From Nitrospina sp. (GTDB lineage Bacteria; Nitrospinota; Nitrospinia; Nitrospinales; VA-1), in contig JABHTG010000057.1 in assembly GCA_018697205.1 (NCBI GenBank), positions 124,001 through 188,000 of the forward strand: DNA of 64,000 nt, written 5' to 3'. The notes beneath the pieces were generated by a model. The model did no database searches. It was not told the DNA's origin and saw nothing but the letters and a program-made list of their open reading frames with translations. Below, in pieces: positions 51,295 to 61,471 of the stretch. The position numbers and the translations under genes are program-made. How positions within the stretch are numbered: position 1 is the first letter of the stretch; each line of letters opens with the position of its first letter.

Positions 51295-52869
51295 TTATTT
51301 TACGCGCATTGCTCTAACCCTCTCGAGTCGATCAAAGTCTTCTAACTTAATATAAAGTTTCTCTGCCTTATTAAGGTGATAGGTTCCTTTTTCTATATCG
51401 GAGAGATTTTCTAAGTATGTATAACCTAACATGAAGTGACCTTCGGCGAAATCTGGCTTAATACGAACTGCTTCATTAAAAGCATCGCATGCGCTCTGAA
51501 AATTTTTACAATCAATTAAAACAAGGCCTAAAAAATATTGTATCTGCAATGAATCAGGTTTTAATAAGACTGATGTAGATAGGGAGACTGCTGCTTTTTC
51601 AAATTCCTTTGTTGCCCGGCAGGCTACTCCGATATAATAATGTGCGTTTGGATTTTTTGCGTCAATTAATATTGCTTGTCTCAAAACATCTAAGGCACTT
51701 TTAAAGTCTTCCTTCCTAATATAAGCTGCACCAAGTGCAATATACCCATGAATGAAAGTAGAGTTTAAACGAATAGATTGTTTTAATGCCCCTACTGCAT
51801 TATCAAGAACATCACCCCCCCCCTCTTCCAATGTTCCGTATGCAATTCCCATATTGTAATAAGCATCAAGATAGTCACGTTTAAACGATATAGCTATTTT
51901 GTATGCATCTACGGCCCCCTGATTTAGACTTAACTGTTGAAGCCGCAATCCTTCTTTTAACCAATCTTCTGCAGCCTTATCTTGATCTACTGGAAGCTCG
52001 GATGTATTAAAAATTAGCTGTATCAGCTTTGCCCTTTGAAATTCTTTATTCTCTTGTAGTAAATATTCTGCGGTTTGTAAATACTTCTCTGCTCGCTTTG
52101 AGTTTCTCAATTTTTTTATATGCACAAAGCCTAATTGACAATATGCTTCTGCGAATTCTGGGAGAAGTTGAGTAGCTTTTTTGAAGGCTTGGCGTGCATC
52201 TGAGTTATGGCCATACTCTATTAACTCTAAGCCGATCATGTAATATAATTTAGATAGAACACGTTTTTTTTCGATTGTATTTTTATCTCCTGTACCATTG
52301 TTTTGCGCCGGATAACGATTGAGTTTTTCAAATGTCAGCGTGAACCAAAATTCCGGAACATTAAACTCCGGGGTCATTGGAACAGCAACATGGAATGCTG
52401 CCATTGCTTTTTTTTCACGCCCTGCTAATAAGTAACTCATTCCAAGGCTATAATAGAGATGAGGGTAGTAATTCCTTAATTTTATAATTTTTCGATAACA
52501 ATCTATTTCTTCTTTATAATTCCCCATACAACCGTACACATGCCCTAAAAGATGATAAGCTGGATAAGCATCTGGACTCATTTCTATAGCCCCTCTTAAA
52601 GATTCAACCGCTTCCTCAAATTCGCATGCAAAAATATTGATAATAGCTTCACCTAGCAACTCGGTATCTTTCCAAGCATAAGGAAATAAATCGAAAATTA
52701 CTTCCATTACCCACTCAGCAGGCGACTCAATACCTTGAAGAGCTTTGAATCTAATAGCCATGTCTGGAGAGAGCTCCCGCAAAGCATCTCCAATAGTTGA
52801 CAAACCTTCTTCTAAAATAGGTTTCTCACTAATTATTCGCTTTTTATTCTTATTTTTTTTATTTGACAA
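51295..52869 (-). CDS. TPR repeat protein
   Basis: 524 residues from a TTG start; the ribosome site AAAGGA is 12 bases away, which is long, and the next ATG is 34 codons in. There is no signal peptide; the N-terminus is basic (NKKNKNKKRIISEKP). Ten or more tetratricopeptide motifs run from about residue 90 to the end, for example YPAYHLLGHVYGCMGNYKEEIDCY, YPHLYYSLGMSYLLAGREKKAM and PNAHYYIGVACRATKEFEKAA. It is therefore a cytoplasmic protein-protein scaffold; partners are unknown. It lies behind and divergent from the methyltransferase gene at 53075. Confidence 0.85.
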   Translation of the reverse strand: MSNKKNKNKKRIISEKPILEEGLSTIGDALRELSPDMAIRFKALQGIESPAEWVMEVIFDLFPYAWKDTELLGEAIINIFACEFEEAVESLRGAIEMSPDAYPAYHLLGHVYGCMGNYKEEIDCYRKIIKLRNYYPHLYYSLGMSYLLAGREKKAMAAFHVAVPMTPEFNVPEFWFTLTFEKLNRYPAQNNGTGDKNTIEKKRVLSKLYYMIGLELIEYGHNSDARQAFKKATQLLPEFAEAYCQLGFVHIKKLRNSKRAEKYLQTAEYLLQENKEFQRAKLIQLIFNTSELPVDQDKAAEDWLKEGLRLQQLSLNQGAVDAYKIAISFKRDYLDAYYNMGIAYGTLEEGGGDVLDNAVGALKQSIRLNSTFIHGYIALGAAYIRKEDFKSALDVLRQAILIDAKNPNAHYYIGVACRATKEFEKAAVSLSTSVLLKPDSLQIQYFLGLVLIDCKNFQSACDAFNEAVRIKPDFAEGHFMLGYTYLENLSDIEKGTYHLNKAEKLYIKLEDFDRLERVRAMRVK

Positions 52870-53074
52870 AATATTCTATTATCCTTTTTTTCTCGTATTA
52901 TAGTGCTTTGAAGAATTTTTAAAAGTGCTGTTAAATGCTATACTTCTAATGTCAATAAACACGGAATCATTTTATTCCCTCCGTTCTTAGCCTTTTCTTA
53001 TTTTTTTATTATGACTTAGATCATCTCCTAAATTTTTGTTTGATTATTTATAATACCTTCATTTTAAATCAGTC

Positions 53075-53899
53075 ATGAAAAATTTTATTCCCCCAAATTC
53101 GCCGTTTTTAAAAGCTGACACACGTACTAAACGCTGGGCTATCCCCTATCATTCTGAATGCATCAACGGTCGTATCGATATTTTGTTGAATAACAACCGC
53201 CAATCCCTTCAAAATAAATCTATTCTTGATGTTGGATCTCATACTGGAATTTTTTCTTGGTCGGCGTTACAGCTCGGAGCTAAGTTTGTCCATGGCATTG
53301 ATGTCGAAAAACGTACAGTTAAGCGCTGCATGGATTTATTTTTGAAAGAAAAAATAAGCCCTTCAAAGTATAAATTTGGAACTGACAATATTATTAATTT
53401 TTTAGAAAAGGTAGATAAAAAGTCATTCAATACTGTCTTTTGTTTCGGTGTTCTTTATTACATAACTGAACCTCTTCGTTTAATTAAACTCATGGCTCGT
53501 GCAGCAAAAGAAACTATTCTCATTGACACGTTTACAGCTTCTTATTCGGCAATACAGGGAAAGGACGCCTCCAAAATTCATCCTTATCTATCAGATAAAA
53601 TTCTAGAATTACCTCTAATGATAACGTCTCCTACTCAAACAGAAAAAAAGGACTACCATCTTCCCGAATCCTTTATCCGCAAAGGGCGTAATCTAAGTTT
53701 AACCTCTTTACCTACACAAGCAATGCTTGAATTGTGGTTTGAATCCTTAGATTTAACTTGGGAAAAGCTTGACTGGTCTAAACACACTACTAAACCTTGC
53801 TCCTTTCGAGACTTACTAACACCTGAGCAAAAACTGGCTTCTCATTGGGCGGATATTTACGCGAGTGGAATTCGTGTGTCTTATATGCTGCACATCTAA
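53075..53899 (+). CDS. SAM-dependent methyltransferase, DUF1698/CmoB-like
   Basis: 274 residues. Motif I is ILDVGSHTGIFSWSALQLGA, followed by VHGIDVEKRTV and VFCFGVLYYITEPLRLIKLMA, which matches the CmoB/DUF1698 methyltransferase core. It lacks the N-terminal extension and the arginine set with which CmoB binds carboxy-SAM, so it is better called a generic class I methyltransferase. No signal peptide. The divergent TPR gene lies 205 bases away and the next gene starts 113 bases downstream. Substrate unknown; a sugar, lipid or small metabolite are all possible. Confidence 0.75.
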   Translation: MKNFIPPNSPFLKADTRTKRWAIPYHSECINGRIDILLNNNRQSLQNKSILDVGSHTGIFSWSALQLGAKFVHGIDVEKRTVKRCMDLFLKEKISPSKYKFGTDNIINFLEKVDKKSFNTVFCFGVLYYITEPLRLIKLMARAAKETILIDTFTASYSAIQGKDASKIHPYLSDKILELPLMITSPTQTEKKDYHLPESFIRKGRNLSLTSLPTQAMLELWFESLDLTWEKLDWSKHTTKPCSFRDLLTPEQKLASHWADIYASGIRVSYMLHI

Positions 53900-54012
53900 A
53901 TTAACTAAACATAACTTTAATCATTTTTTTAATTTCCCTTATTTATAAAGAGCGTTTAAAATAGGCTAACTTTATTTCTATTTAACTCAAACCCTTCGAG
54001 AGAATATAGAAT

Positions 54013-54510
54013 ATGAAAACCCCCCTGTTTGATAAGTTTAGTAGTAACTTAGATTTGGAATCAATTAAATTTTCTCTTACTCAGCGAAACGATGGCCCAA
54101 ATTGGACGCTGGATAAAACTGAACTTGTGGAGGTCTGGTATCGTAGATTTCTGTATATGTCGTATATTTATGATGATAAAGTAATTGTTCCTAGTAAAGA
54201 CATCGACACTTTCTGGCACGCCCACATTCTCGACACCCAAAAATACATGTCTGACTGTGACAATCTTTTCGGTAGATACATTCATCATTTTCCATACTTT
54301 GGCATGCGCGGTGAAAACGATCGAATTGAGCTTGCAAAGTCATTTCGTGAGACCGAGGAATTATTCTTGCTTCATTTTAACGAATCACCTGTAAGTGTTG
54401 GAATTGCCGATTGTGGATCACTATGCAATGAACCAACACCGAAGTTTAACCAAAGTGAGTTTTCTTCTAGCGAACGCCCAACTTTAAATAGCTCTGTGGT
54501 GACACACTAA
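54013..54510 (+). CDS. Glycine-rich domain-containing protein (GRDP/DUF1399)-like
   Basis: 165 residues. The core KDIDTFWHAHILDTQKYMSDCDNLFGRYIHHFPYFG is the signature of the GRDP family, best known from plants and fungi: WHxH, DTxxY, and HHxP. The clustered His and Asp residues could bind a metal, but the activity of the family is unknown. It has no signal peptide, and the C-terminal 30 residues are Ser/Glu-rich and probably disordered. It lacks the long glycine-rich region of plant members. It stands between the methyltransferase and a TPR gene with gaps of over 100 bases on each side, so it is probably expressed alone. Confidence 0.75.
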   Translation: MKTPLFDKFSSNLDLESIKFSLTQRNDGPNWTLDKTELVEVWYRRFLYMSYIYDDKVIVPSKDIDTFWHAHILDTQKYMSDCDNLFGRYIHHFPYFGMRGENDRIELAKSFRETEELFLLHFNESPVSVGIADCGSLCNEPTPKFNQSEFSSSERPTLNSSVVTH

Positions 54511-54638
54511 ACTTGAAAAAATTTTTGTTTTTATATTTTTAATAGAACTATTAAAATTTTCTATTCAATCTATTTATATAAATCGCTATACCCTATAGAT
54601 AAGACATCAACGTTATATGTTCCCCATTTTTTCAATAT

Positions 54639-55049
54639 ATGAACTCTTCTAATCGCATTTTTTATCTTTCTATAATCATCTTTATTTTTTTAATTATAGG
54701 CCAATGCTCATCCGAGAATAGTGCCGAATTAGTTAAGGAAGGAGAAATGTATAGTCAAAAAGGAAATTACGGCAAATCATTTGATGCTTTTTTTAAAGCA
54801 GCGGAGTTGGACCCAAAAAATGTGACTGCCCTTTATGGACTTGGTGGAATTTATAATTACCGAAACGAGCATGAAAAAGCAGCCCAAGCTTTTAAAACAG
54901 TAATCAAATTGGACCCCACTCATTTTAATGCTCGATATAGTTTGGGGTTTACCTATGAGAAGCTCGGGAAACCTGGGTTAGCAAAAATAGAATTCGATCG
55001 CTACCAGAGTTTGAAGAAAAGATTTGAATCTATGATTACGAAGGAATAG
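54639..55049 (+). CDS. Exported TPR protein
   Basis: 136 residues. A signal peptide or lipoprotein signal covers residues 7-22 (YLSIIIFIFLIIGQCSS); the Cys is preceded by Gln, so the lipobox is not canonical and lipidation is uncertain. The rest is two to three TPR motifs (GNYGKSFDAFFKAAELDPKN, ALYGLGGIYNYRNEHEKAAQAF, FNARYSLGFTYEKLGKPGLA). It ends 5 bases before the FGE-fold lipoprotein gene, whose ribosome site lies in its last codons, so the two should be co-translated and may form a periplasmic complex. Confidence 0.78.
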   Translation: MNSSNRIFYLSIIIFIFLIIGQCSSENSAELVKEGEMYSQKGNYGKSFDAFFKAAELDPKNVTALYGLGGIYNYRNEHEKAAQAFKTVIKLDPTHFNARYSLGFTYEKLGKPGLAKIEFDRYQSLKKRFESMITKE

Positions 55050-55054
55050 TTGCC

Positions 55055-56020
55055 TTGAAAACCCTACTTGCCTTTATACTACTCACTTTAATTTTTATTT
55101 CAGCATGTAGTTCAGGCATAAGCAAACATCAGAAGCGCTCTAAAAAATACTCCTCACAAGTTAAAGAAAACAGCTTACAACTTCAGCCCCATACTAAATT
55201 AGATAAAAGAAAGCCAAAAAAATATAGAAAGCATAAAAAACGAACTAAAAAACATAAAAGGCAATTTAAAAAATATAAGAGACAATCTAAAAAATATAAG
55301 GAACAAAGCAAAAAATTTCCTTTATTTTCTAGCTCTGGTCCGATGCTATTACCAACTGTAATTCATAAAGTTGATAGCACCCTAATGGTTTTAATTAATC
55401 CATTAGTGGACAAAACCTACCAATCAAAATCGCAACAACGTAATTTGGAATCTCCTATTGATTTATCAATTAACCAAAAGAAGATGCATATTTTTTATAT
55501 TGACCACACTGAAGTTACGACTGACCAATACAAAAAAACACACCCATCTCACAATCCAATCTCCATTAATGGGGAAATTTGTCTACTCTGCCCTGCGATG
55601 AGCGTTGATTGGATTAGCGCAAAAAAACATTGCCAAACCGTAGGGAAGCGTTTGCCAACAGAAGCTGAGTGGGAATTGGCGGCGTTAGGCTCACCTTGGA
55701 ATAAGGGTATCAAGAAATTTGCCAATCTTATTGGAGATAATGACGGATTTTCCGCAGTCGCTCCGGTAGGGTCTTTTCCTGCAGGGGCCGGATCGTATGG
55801 GGTACTAGATATGATTGGCAACGTATGGGAATGGGTAGATACCCCCCATTCTCCTCTTCCGAAAAAATCAAAACTTCATGAAAACAAAAATTATAAAATT
55901 GTCAAAGGAGGTGGTTGGACAAGCCCATCTAGTTTTGCATCTATCGACTATCGAAATATTGTAGCTCGCGACATTAAAAATCCAACCTTTGGCTTTCGTT
56001 GCGCCAAGTCGCCAAGCTAG
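55055..56020 (+). CDS. Lipoprotein with Lys-rich repeats and a formylglycine-generating-enzyme fold
   Basis: 321 residues from a TTG start (AAGGA nine bases upstream). Lipobox FISACSS gives a lipidated Cys near residue 18. Residues about 50-90 are short basic repeats (KKHKRQFKKYKRQSKKYKE), which could bind peptidoglycan, LPS phosphate or nucleic acid. The C-terminal 190 residues are an FGE-sulfatase/SUMF1 fold: FYIDHTEVTTDQYKK, CPAMSVDWISAKKHC, GKRLPTEAEWELAALG, MIGNVWEWVDT and NPTFGFRCAK. The paired catalytic Cys of true formylglycine-generating enzyme is missing, so it is more likely a binding or structural domain. Probably co-translated with the TPR protein upstream. Confidence 0.82.
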   Translation: MKTLLAFILLTLIFISACSSGISKHQKRSKKYSSQVKENSLQLQPHTKLDKRKPKKYRKHKKRTKKHKRQFKKYKRQSKKYKEQSKKFPLFSSSGPMLLPTVIHKVDSTLMVLINPLVDKTYQSKSQQRNLESPIDLSINQKKMHIFYIDHTEVTTDQYKKTHPSHNPISINGEICLLCPAMSVDWISAKKHCQTVGKRLPTEAEWELAALGSPWNKGIKKFANLIGDNDGFSAVAPVGSFPAGAGSYGVLDMIGNVWEWVDTPHSPLPKKSKLHENKNYKIVKGGGWTSPSSFASIDYRNIVARDIKNPTFGFRCAKSPS

Positions 56021-56047
56021 CTTAGTGCCATACGCTAAGGATTAAGA

Positions 56048-59000
56048 TTATGAGCAGCCAGAAGTGGCCCCACAAGTTTGACATTTGAGGCAGGTGCCGT
56101 TTCGAACAAGAGTAAGTTGCCCACAATCTGCACAGGGATCTCCCTCATAACCCTTTAGTTTAGCTATTGCTGCCGTGGAAACCAGTTTTCGAGCAGCGAC
56201 AGCCTGCCCTCCTCCATTTCCATTACCTCGGACCGGAATTACCTCGACAGGCTTAGTAGAGTGCCCTTTGTTTCCACTTACTTTGACATTTAAGCCCGGA
56301 GTAGCTCTAGGCTCATTCTTCTCTTGTTTTACTTTGGTTATCTCCGACAGCTCCTTAAAGTTTTGATTAGCTGTTTCATCAGGCTCTGACTCATCGTTCT
56401 TACCAATGGCATCTGCCCGAAGGTCATCCGGAGTCACCTGAGCCAGGTCAGTTCGATCAAGGTAATGAATAGCCAAGTCTCTAAATATGTAGTCGATGGT
56501 GGATGTAGCCATAGTGATACGTTCGTTACCCGTGACTATCCCATTTGGCTCAAATCTAGTGAACACGAAGGCATCAACAAACTCTTCAAGAGGAACACCA
56601 TGTTGTAATCCTAGGGAAATGGCAATAGCAAAACAGTTCATTAGGCTGCGATAGGCAGCGCCTTCTTTATGCATATCAATAAATATTTCGCCCAGCGTCC
56701 CATCCGAGTACTGACCTGTTCGCAGATAAACTTTATGTCCACCAATAACTGCTTTCTGGGTATAGCCCGCTCGTCGATGAGGCAGTGTTTTACGTTTTTT
56801 CTCACGCACGATTTCAATTATTTTCTTAGCAATTTTAAGAGGCTGCTTTTCCTCAACATCCTCAACTTTAAGCATCTTAAAATCATCACTAACAGTATTA
56901 TTAAGTGGTTGACTTAGTTTTGATCCATCTCTGTATACTGCAGTGCCTTTCAACATAAGTTTCCAGCAAAGCGTATGAGCTTTTTCCATATCTTCAAGAG
57001 TTGCTTCGTTGGGCATATTGATTGTCTTTGAAATAGCACCTGAGAGAAATGGTTGTGCTGCAGCCATCATATGAATATGAGCTTCTGACTTAATAAAACG
57101 CTTCCCATACTTACCGCAAGTATTAGCACAATCAAAAATTGAGTAATGCTCACCTTTAAGATGAGGTGAGTTCTCTAATGTCATGGTACCGCAAATAATA
57201 TTGTTTGCCTCTTCAATATTTTGATCTGAAAAACCAAGATGGTTTAGCATATTAAAGTCGAAGGAATCGAGTTCTTCGTTACAAATACCTAAAGTCTCCT
57301 TACAAAAAGACTCACCCAAAACAAATTTATTGAAGGCAAAAGTAATATCGAATACTTTAGGCAGCTCATCTTCAATTTTAGCTAGAACATCTTCTGTAAA
57401 ACCCTTAGCCTTTAGAGTATCAAGATTAATGTGTGGCGCTCCATTCAAACTGGCTGTCCCAACGCAATAATCTATTATCGATCGTATTTCGTCAGACTCG
57501 TAGCCTAGTCGCCGAAGGGCCGAGGGTACTGACTGATTAATGATTTTAAAATACCCCCCACCTGCAAGTTTTTTATATTTAACTAAAGCGTAGTCTGGCT
57601 CAATACCCGTAGTATCACAGTCCATCAACAAACCAATAGTTCCAGTAGGGGCAATACAAGTAGTTTGCGCATTACGAAAACCAAATCTTTCACCCAGAGT
57701 TAAGGCGTCACCCCATGCCTTTTTAGCTGCCACCACAAGACTATTAGGGCAGTGTTCCGCAGAAACTCCTTGAGGGAAAATAGATAACCCTTCGTACTCA
57801 GTTTGGTCAGAATTTAATAAAGCTCTTTGATGATTACGCATAACACGCATCATATGTTTCTTGTTTTTTTCATACTGGGAGAAAGGCCCATGTTCTGAAG
57901 CCATTTCGGCTGACGCTGCATAGGATGAACCAGTTAACAGCGCTGTGAGCGCACCAGTTATGGCTCGACTTTGCTCCGAGTCATAAGGAATCCCCATTAT
58001 CATCAATAGCGCACCCAGATTGGCATACCCTAATCCTAACGTGCGATACTCATAGCTTTTACGTGCAATCTCAGAGTTAGGGAATTGTGCCATGGCCACT
58101 GAGATCTCGAGTGTTAGTGTCCACACACGGCAAGCATGCCGAAAGCTGTCCACATCAAAAACTCCCGTCTTAGCATCATAAAATTTCATCAAATTAATGG
58201 ATGCGAGATTACAAGCCGTGTCATTCAGAAACATATATTCTGAACAAGGATTAGACGCATGAATACGATCCTCTTCAGGGCAGGTATGCCACTCGTTAAT
58301 AGTTGTATCGAACTGTAACCCTGGATCAGCACTGGCCCAAGCGGCTGTATTTATAGACTGCCAAAGTTCACGGGCTTTTAAACGACGAATGGCTTTCCCA
58401 TTGGTACGTTGACGAAGCTCCCAATCACCATCACCTTCCACAGCACGCAAGAAATCATTAGTCAAGCGAATAGAATTATTGCTATTTTGACCAGAAACGG
58501 TGCCATAAGCTTCAGAGTTCCAATTAGTGTCATACTCTTCAAACTCAAATTCCTTAATCCCCTGCTGAGCCAGTTGAATTACTCGATAAATATAGTTTTC
58601 AGGAATAAAATCTTCTATAGCCTTTCTCACCGCTTTCTTAAGTTTGATATTTTCCTTAACATCAAAACGAACATCTTTTTTCTCCCCCTCATCCCAACAT
58701 GCAAGAAAAACTTCCTTCAGACGCCGCTTTAGGATGCGACTACCTGTTACTATTGAAGCTACTTTACGTTCTTCCTTAGCTTTCCAATTAATAAATTCTT
58801 CAATATCAGGGTGGTCAATATCAAGGGTTACCATCTTAGCAGCACGCCTTGTTGTTCCTCCAGATTTTATCGCTCCTGCTGCGCGATCGCCAATTTTAAG
58901 AAAACTCATAAGGCCTGATGACTTGCCACCGCCAGAGAGGGATTCTCCTTCACCACGAAGCTTAGAAAAATTGGTTCCGGTACCCGAACCAAATTTAAAC

Positions 59001-59680
59001 AGCCGTGCCTCCTGTTGCCAAAGATCCATAATGCCACCACTACCGACCAAGTCATCCTTGACAGAAAGGATGAAGCAAGCATGAGGTTGAGGTCGTTCGT
59101 AGGCATTTTTTGATTTTTCAACCTGACCAGTTTCATCGTTGAAAAAATAATGGCCCTGGGCTGGTCCTTCGATACCATATGCCCAATTGAGACCTGTATT
59201 AAACCATTGAGGGGAGTTTGGAGCGGCCATCTGGCTTGATAGCATGTAACACATTTCTTGATAATAGTTGCGCGCCTGATCTTCGTTTGCGAAGCTTTGG
59301 TTCTTCCAACCCCAATAGGTCCAACAACCCGCTAATCTATGAAATACTTGACGTGAATCTTCTTCGCCTCTCATTCGTTCTGACTCTGGAAGTTTGGATA
59401 ATGCTTCCGCATCTCCTTCGGATGGGCAAAGCCACTCGGGAACTCCCTCTTCTATTTTTTTCTTGAGCCTAGCGGGAACACCTGCTTTTCTAAAATACTT
59501 TTGGGATATAATATCTACAGCCACTTGTGACCAGGAGGATGGCACTAACACTCGCTCTGCTTGGGAAACAACAGAACCATCAGCATTAGTGATTTTTGAA
59601 GCTCTTTCTACAAACTCTATTTCGCTATAGGGATCGTCCTGATCTTCCGCAAACTTAGTAAACACTCGATCTATATGCAC
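56048..59680 (-). CDS. nrdJ: Vitamin B12-dependent (class II) ribonucleotide reductase
   Basis: 1210 residues from a GTG start with GGAGG five bases upstream. [21 protein letters not shown] carries the active-site Asn, thiyl-radical Cys and Glu. [16 protein letters not shown] and [29 protein letters not shown] are further landmarks of the large NrdJ type. The C-terminus ends in a zinc-ribbon ([15 protein letters not shown]) that carries the reducing Cys pair. It reduces ribonucleotides to deoxyribonucleotides using adenosylcobalamin, with or without oxygen. A promoter with two NrdR boxes lies upstream. The gene is visibly less AT-rich than the glycan locus. Its 3' end lies 27 bases from the convergent lipoprotein gene. 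Confidence 0.97.
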   Translation of the reverse strand: MHIDRVFTKFAEDQDDPYSEIEFVERASKITNADGSVVSQAERVLVPSSWSQVAVDIISQKYFRKAGVPARLKKKIEEGVPEWLCPSEGDAEALSKLPESERMRGEEDSRQVFHRLAGCWTYWGWKNQSFANEDQARNYYQEMCYMLSSQMAAPNSPQWFNTGLNWAYGIEGPAQGHYFFNDETGQVEKSKNAYERPQPHACFILSVKDDLVGSGGIMDLWQQEARLFKFGSGTGTNFSKLRGEGESLSGGGKSSGLMSFLKIGDRAAGAIKSGGTTRRAAKMVTLDIDHPDIEEFINWKAKEERKVASIVTGSRILKRRLKEVFLACWDEGEKKDVRFDVKENIKLKKAVRKAIEDFIPENYIYRVIQLAQQGIKEFEFEEYDTNWNSEAYGTVSGQNSNNSIRLTNDFLRAVEGDGDWELRQRTNGKAIRRLKARELWQSINTAAWASADPGLQFDTTINEWHTCPEEDRIHASNPCSEYMFLNDTACNLASINLMKFYDAKTGVFDVDSFRHACRVWTLTLEISVAMAQFPNSEIARKSYEYRTLGLGYANLGALLMIMGIPYDSEQSRAITGALTALLTGSSYAASAEMASEHGPFSQYEKNKKHMMRVMRNHQRALLNSDQTEYEGLSIFPQGVSAEHCPNSLVVAAKKAWGDALTLGERFGFRNAQTTCIAPTGTIGLLMDCDTTGIEPDYALVKYKKLAGGGYFKIINQSVPSALRRLGYESDEIRSIIDYCVGTASLNGAPHINLDTLKAKGFTEDVLAKIEDELPKVFDITFAFNKFVLGESFCKETLGICNEELDSFDFNMLNHLGFSDQNIEEANNIICGTMTLENSPHLKGEHYSIFDCANTCGKYGKRFIKSEAHIHMMAAAQPFLSGAISKTINMPNEATLEDMEKAHTLCWKLMLKGTAVYRDGSKLSQPLNNTVSDDFKMLKVEDVEEKQPLKIAKKIIEIVREKKRKTLPHRRAGYTQKAVIGGHKVYLRTGQYSDGTLGEIFIDMHKEGAAYRSLMNCFAIAISLGLQHGVPLEEFVDAFVFTRFEPNGIVTGNERITMATSTIDYIFRDLAIHYLDRTDLAQVTPDDLRADAIGKNDESEPDETANQNFKELSEITKVKQEKNEPRATPGLNVKVSGNKGHSTKPVEVIPVRGNGNGGGQAVAARKLVSTAAIAKLKGYEGDPCADCGQLTLVRNGTCLKCQTCGATSGCS

Positions 59681-59765
59681 ACAAACCTCCGCTACAATTC
59701 AAAAACTTAAAAAAATTCAGGACACACTGGATACAGGTTTTTGTGATGTCGATTAGGGCTCTCAA

Positions 59766-59781
59766 CATCTATATCTAGTGT
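59766..59781 (-). promoter_or_regulatory. NrdR box 2 of nrdJ
   Basis: CATCTATATCTAGTGT on the + strand agrees with the NrdR-box form ACACTATATATAGTGT at 12 of 16 positions. Its start lies 31 bases from that of box 1, three helical turns, the spacing known for paired NrdR boxes. It lies downstream of the predicted -10. Confidence 0.6.
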
Positions 59782-59789
59782 CAGGTAAC

Positions 59790-59818
59790 AAAATATATAC
59801 AATATATTGGGTTGTCAA
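59790..59818 (-). promoter_or_regulatory. Predicted nrdJ promoter
   Basis: Minus strand: -35 TTGACA, 17-base spacer, -10 TATTTT. The spacer contains NrdR box 1, so repressor binding would block RNA polymerase. It lies about 110 bases before the GTG start. Confidence 0.5.
59797..59812 (-). promoter_or_regulatory. NrdR box 1 of nrdJ
   Basis: ATACAATATATTGGGT on the + strand matches ACACAATATATTGTGT at 14 of 16 positions, with a perfect inner palindrome CAATATATTG. It lies between the -35 and -10 of the predicted nrdJ promoter. NrdR is the ATP/dATP-sensing repressor of ribonucleotide reductase genes. Confidence 0.65.
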
Positions 59819-60208
59819 ACAAAAACCGACCCCATCCTCTACTTTTTTTAATTTATTGATATTTAATGACTTAAACTGTTTTTTTTAGGTCATTTTTAAG
59901 CATATAATCTAACATTCTCAACCCCCAGTGATTATAGGCTTCCAGAGACTTATTCATGAAATAAAGCCTTTAATTGAGGGTGTTCGTGCCTACCCAAATC
60001 GCTCATTTTATGTTGGATAATCAAAATTTGATGAATCTGAGGAAGTTTTTCGCAATCATATATGATAAGCGTTGGTACATTTTCTGGGTTAAAAAAGATG
60101 AATTATTCAAAAAAAACCATTTAAAAAAAATCAAATAGACTAATTCAAAGGCTTAAATTTGTTAAACATGAGAATTGAGACTCTGGAAATACATCACCTG
60201 GAGGGAAA
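59819..60208. other. Intergenic region between nrdJ and msrAB
   Basis: About 390 bases beyond the nrdJ promoter, very AT-rich toward msrAB. It holds a 42-codon ATG frame (60010-60138) with no ribosome site and basic low-complexity composition, which I do not call. No cobalamin riboswitch motif was visible on either strand. GGAGGG precedes the msrAB start. Confidence 0.35.
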
Positions 60209-61354
60209 ATGAAAAATTATTATATTAATATTTTTAGTATATTGACCGTTTTGGCAGGTGTACTTTTTGTAACAATCAACGGGTCTAGCGAGTCTGGGAA
60301 TAAAAATAAATCTTCTTCACCACACCCAGAATTGAAAAAAGCAACCTTCGCAGGTGGGTGCTTCTGGTGTATGGAACCGCCATTTGAAAAACTTCCGGGT
60401 GTCTCAAAGGTCATCTCTGGATACACCGGAGGTAAAAAAGAAAACCCCAGTTATAAAGAAGTTGCAACCGGCTCAACAAACCATGCAGAAGCCATAGAGA
60501 TCCATTATGACTCTTCAATCATTTCCTATAATAATTTACTGGAAGTATTGTGGAGGAATATTGATCCTACTGATGGAGGCGGGCAATTCGTGGATCGGGG
60601 AAAGCAATATAGACCCGCCATCTTCTATCATAATAAGGATCAAAAAAAACGAGCAGAAAAATCTAGAGACAAGCTTGAAAAAAGCAAGCGCTTTAAAAAT
60701 AAGATAGCGGCAACGATTATTAAGGCAACCACATTTTATGCCGCCGAAGAATATCATCAAGATTTCTACAAAAAGAGCACAGTTCGTTACAAAATATACC
60801 GAATGGGATCGGGAAGAGACCAATTTTTGAAAAAATATTGGGGCGAAAGTCTTGAGTATAAGGTGACAACAGCCTCAAAAAAAGAAAATGCTGGCAACAA
60901 GCAATCTCTTGATACTAAGTTTATAAAACCACCTAAAAATGAATTGAAAAAACGACTGACCTCTCTTCAATATCGAGTCACGCAGGAAAATGGGACTGAG
61001 CCCCATTATATAAACGATTACTGGAACAATAAAAAACAAGGCATTTATGTGGATATTGTTTCCGGAGAACCACTTTTCAGTTCTCAGGACAAATTTAAAT
61101 CTGGTACTGGTTGGCCGTCTTTCACCAAGCCTCTTGTATCTAATAATATTACTACCAAAAAAGATAATACCTTAGGTATGGGCCGTACAGAAGTTAAATC
61201 AAGAAATGCCGATTCCCACTTAGGTCACTTATTTAAAGATGGGCCCAAACCAACAGGGCTTAGGTATTGCATCAATTCTGCTTCACTAAGGTTTATACCT
61301 AAAGAAAGTCTTGCCGATGAGGGCTATGGAAGGTTTGCGTCAGTATTTAAATAA
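60209..61354 (+). CDS. msrAB: Exported bifunctional methionine sulfoxide reductase MsrA-MsrB
   Basis: 381 residues. A signal peptide or N-terminal anchor (residues 6-24, [18 protein letters not shown]) puts the enzyme in the periplasm. The MsrA domain (46-205) has the catalytic C51 in [17 protein letters not shown], with EEYHQDFY. The MsrB domain (245-378) has [28 protein letters not shown] and catalytic C354 in [11 protein letters not shown]. The zinc-binding CxxC pairs of MsrB are missing, so it is the metal-free form. MsrA reduces the S and MsrB the R sulfoxide of methionine, so the fusion repairs both. It stands alone in the window, with no thioredoxin-like electron donor next to it. Confidence 0.95.
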   Translation: MKNYYINIFSILTVLAGVLFVTINGSSESGNKNKSSSPHPELKKATFAGGCFWCMEPPFEKLPGVSKVISGYTGGKKENPSYKEVATGSTNHAEAIEIHYDSSIISYNNLLEVLWRNIDPTDGGGQFVDRGKQYRPAIFYHNKDQKKRAEKSRDKLEKSKRFKNKIAATIIKATTFYAAEEYHQDFYKKSTVRYKIYRMGSGRDQFLKKYWGESLEYKVTTASKKENAGNKQSLDTKFIKPPKNELKKRLTSLQYRVTQENGTEPHYINDYWNNKKQGIYVDIVSGEPLFSSQDKFKSGTGWPSFTKPLVSNNITTKKDNTLGMGRTEVKSRNADSHLGHLFKDGPKPTGLRYCINSASLRFIPKESLADEGYGRFASVFK

Positions 61355-61471
61355 GTTCAAATAAATGAACCCCTTTTGTACTTATATAATGTAATATCAT
61401 AGGCAATTAAGGCTCAGTTCTATGCATTCGTTTAAGTTAACCAGAATTTAAAAAATAAGAAGGTATTTCTT

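Noticed and set aside
58644-59084. 146-residue plus-strand ORF
   Set aside because: Antisense shadow of nrdJ, Pro/Arg/Ser-rich as expected from the reverse frame of a conserved gene.
60010-60138. 42-codon plus-strand frame before msrAB
   Set aside because: No ribosome site, Lys/Phe-rich AT composition, no known match.
59681-60208. Possible cobalamin riboswitch upstream of nrdJ
   Set aside because: No B12-box-like sequence seen; the promoter and NrdR boxes explain the region near the gene.
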